A stretch of DNA of 64,000 nt, from assembly GCF_018390645.1 (NCBI RefSeq), contig NZ_JAHBGC010000017.1:159837-223836 (forward strand). Reading direction: 5' to 3'. Each line of letters starts with the position of its first letter. The stretch's first letter is position 1. The translations under genes were made by a program, and so were the position numbers. Source of the stretch: Ancylobacter dichloromethanicus (GTDB lineage: Bacteria; Pseudomonadota; Alphaproteobacteria; Rhizobiales; Xanthobacteraceae). The notes below the pieces were generated by a model that did not search any database, was not told where the DNA came from, and saw only the letters and a list, made by a program, of their open reading frames with translations. Below are positions 62,609 to 64,000 of this stretch, one piece after another.

Positions 62609-63244
62609 GTGAAGACCGATGAACTCATCGAGCTTCTGGCGCAGGACGCCACCCCCCACTGGCCATTCCGCCCCCTCTTCGTGATGATGGCGATGGGCGG
62701 AGTCCTGATCGCGGGACTGACCTTCGTTTCGTTCATCGGCGTTCGATCGGATGTCGACCAGGCGTTGAAGACGGTCCGGTTTCTCTTCAAATTCGCGATC
62801 ACGGTCCCACTGGCAACGGGAGCCACCAGCATGGCATGGGCGATGTCCTGTCCCGGCACGCGTCGCAGCCGGGCGCTGACGATCCTGGCCCTGGCTCCGG
62901 TGCTGCTCGCGGTTGCGGTCGCCCTCGAATTGGGAGCGCGGCCGCCACAGACATGGGAGGCGAGCATGATCGGCCACAATGCCCGCTTCTGCCTCACCCT
63001 TATTCCGCTGCTGTCGCTGGGGCCGCTCGCCTGCCTCATCGCCGCGCTGCGCCACGGCGCGCCCACCCGTCCGGGCCTGACCGGCGCCGTTGCCGGCCTC
63101 GGCGCCGCCGCCATCGCCGCGACGTTCTATGCCGCCAATTGCGACGACGACAGCCCCCTCTTCGTGGCCCTATGGTACCCCATAGCCTTCGCCATGGTGT
63201 CAGCGGCGGGTTACGGCCTCGGCCGGCGTTTCCTGAAGTGGTGA
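62609..63244 (+). CDS. NrsF/DUF1109-type membrane anti-sigma protein (copy 2)
   Basis: GTG 62609 has a perfect GGAGG five bases upstream and gives 211 residues. It is a paralogue of the gene just upstream: VKTDELIELLAQDATPHWPF, six membrane helices, RFCLTLIPLLSLGPLACLI, AANCDDDSPLFVALWY and the final RRFLKW line up along the whole length. The same Cys positions are kept. It has its own ECF-type promoter. Two tandem anti-sigma proteins without an adjacent sigma gene is unusual. Confidence 0.84.
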   Translation: MKTDELIELLAQDATPHWPFRPLFVMMAMGGVLIAGLTFVSFIGVRSDVDQALKTVRFLFKFAITVPLATGATSMAWAMSCPGTRRSRALTILALAPVLLAVAVALELGARPPQTWEASMIGHNARFCLTLIPLLSLGPLACLIAALRHGAPTRPGLTGAVAGLGAAAIAATFYAANCDDDSPLFVALWYPIAFAMVSAAGYGLGRRFLKW

Positions 63245-63267
63245 TGCGAGGGAGCGATTGTGCCGGC

Positions 63268-63867
63268 CTATGCCGCTCGATCCACGCCGCCATCGAGAAG
63301 GGCGAAAGCGCCGTTGATGACGCCCTCGAGCACCTCTTTTTCCGGTCGCACGCGCGCCAGCACGCGCACACCCATCAAGACGCCGAGCAAATGGCGGGCA
63401 AGTTCGTCGGCTGTCAAAGCGGTGGTGATCGTACCGTCGGCCTGTCCGGCGGCGACGCATCCGAGGAAGAACGACTGAAGCTGGTTGAGCACGCCGGCCA
63501 CGTCTTCCTTGAATTCCGTGTCCTGTGGTGCAACCTCCAACGCGGCGTTGACCAGCATGCAACCCTTGTGATCCTTGTCGCTCAGCGAGCGCTTCAGAAT
63601 CTCCGCGAAGAATGCGTCGATAGCCGCGCGCGGCGCCATGCCCTCGCAGCGCCGGATGCGATCGGCGATGCTTTCCTGGACATAATGGGCGAGCGCCCTG
63701 CGGTAGAAGGCCCGCTTGTCACCGAAGGCATTGTAGATGCTGGCCCCGGTCAACCCCGTGCTCTCGATCAGGTCGCGAACCGAGGTCGCCTCATAGCCGC
63801 GGCTCCAGAAGCAATGGACGGCGGCGTCGAGCACCGCTGCTTCGTCGAACTCCCTCGGTCTGGCCAT
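63268..63867 (-). CDS. TetR/AcrR-family transcriptional regulator
   Basis: The 199-residue product begins ARPREFDEAAVLDAAVHCFW, followed by the TetR HTH (GYEATSVRDLIESTGLTGAS, IYNAFGDKRAFYRRAL). The C-terminal ligand domain (DKDHKGCMLVNAALEVAP) is of the TetR_C group often seen with short-chain dehydrogenase or efflux targets. It is convergent with the second NrsF gene (23-bp gap). Its likely divergent target lies beyond the right edge; the last 133 bp of the window form its promoter region. Confidence 0.92.
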   Translation of the reverse strand: MARPREFDEAAVLDAAVHCFWSRGYEATSVRDLIESTGLTGASIYNAFGDKRAFYRRALAHYVQESIADRIRRCEGMAPRAAIDAFFAEILKRSLSDKDHKGCMLVNAALEVAPQDTEFKEDVAGVLNQLQSFFLGCVAAGQADGTITTALTADELARHLLGVLMGVRVLARVRPEKEVLEGVINGAFALLDGGVDRAA

Positions 63868-64000
63868 TCTTTCGTCCGTCCATTCATTACGTCAGCACCT
63901 TGCCATCAATCGCGCATGAGCGCATTATAGAACGGTTGAACTAGGGCTCGGACCCATAAAGCGGTTGGCTTCGCCAGCCTGGTGTGATTCACGGCTTCCG

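Noticed and set aside
63868..64000. A small gene or tRNA at the right edge
   Set aside because: No cloverleaf or coding frame with a ribosome site is visible; it is best read as the TetR promoter region.

Overview
The window is about 64 kb of GC-rich, densely coding bacterial DNA with many 1-4 bp overlaps between consecutive genes. The best clue to its source is a (S)-2-haloacid dehalogenase locus (52620-56960) whose protein motifs and gene order match, from memory, the dhlR-dhlC-dhlB locus of Xanthobacter autotrophicus. Together with glutathione-dependent formaldehyde oxidation genes, this suggests an alphaproteobacterium of the Xanthobacteraceae (Xanthobacter/Ancylobacter/Starkeya-like). 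That placement is inference. I see no rRNA, tRNA, CRISPR array or complete insertion sequence.

Left part (1-15974, minus strand): one probable operon of six large, mostly unrecognised genes. In transcription order they are a calpain-like cysteine protease with an intact Cys-His-Asn triad, a 1577-residue beta-rich protein resembling DUF6603, three large proteins of unknown function (677, 1223 and 880 residues, the last secreted), and a tail-collar plus bulb-lectin protein that runs off the left edge. This is the best candidate here for an undescribed system.

16234-21903: an IclR regulator, a RidA protein and a polar amino-acid ABC transporter (minus strand) lie opposite a divergent fold-III PLP enzyme of the D-serine dehydratase/D-threonine aldolase type. 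Two 14-bp palindromes, 20 bp apart, sit between the divergent promoters. The locus looks like uptake and deamination of a D- or hydroxy-amino acid.

21945-29698: a LuxR solo flanked by two proline-iminopeptidase-like hydrolases and a complete peptide ABC transporter. The regulator has Met and Trp at the two positions that define the plant-associated OryR/PipR subfamily. A 20-bp element, 18/20 identical, precedes both hydrolase genes at almost the same distance.

29984-41298: a Mre11/Rad50-like pair, a LysR regulator next to an aldo/keto reductase and an MFS exporter, two small proteins (HTH, YtoQ), and a three-gene type III polyketide synthase cluster (synthase, ICMT-like methyltransferase, exporter).

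41444-43795: the frmR-frmA-frmB formaldehyde detoxification operon with its operator. 43840-50955 is a disturbed stretch: an IS3-type transposase remnant, a LysR regulator, a GMC oxidoreductase broken by an internal deletion, an aldehyde dehydrogenase, an MFS transporter, an SDR and decayed fragments.

50956-57519: an amidase, then the haloacid locus with a sigma-54 activator, paired upstream sites, a textbook -24/-12 promoter, a DUF485 protein, a symporter, the dehalogenase and an overlapping HPP membrane protein. 57529-63244 holds a PLP lyase/glycosyltransferase/epimerase/exporter operon ending in an NrsF-like anti-sigma protein, followed by a second NrsF paralogue. Both units have the same ECF-type promoter (GTAACG-N16-CGTA). 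A TetR regulator (63268-63867) closes the window.
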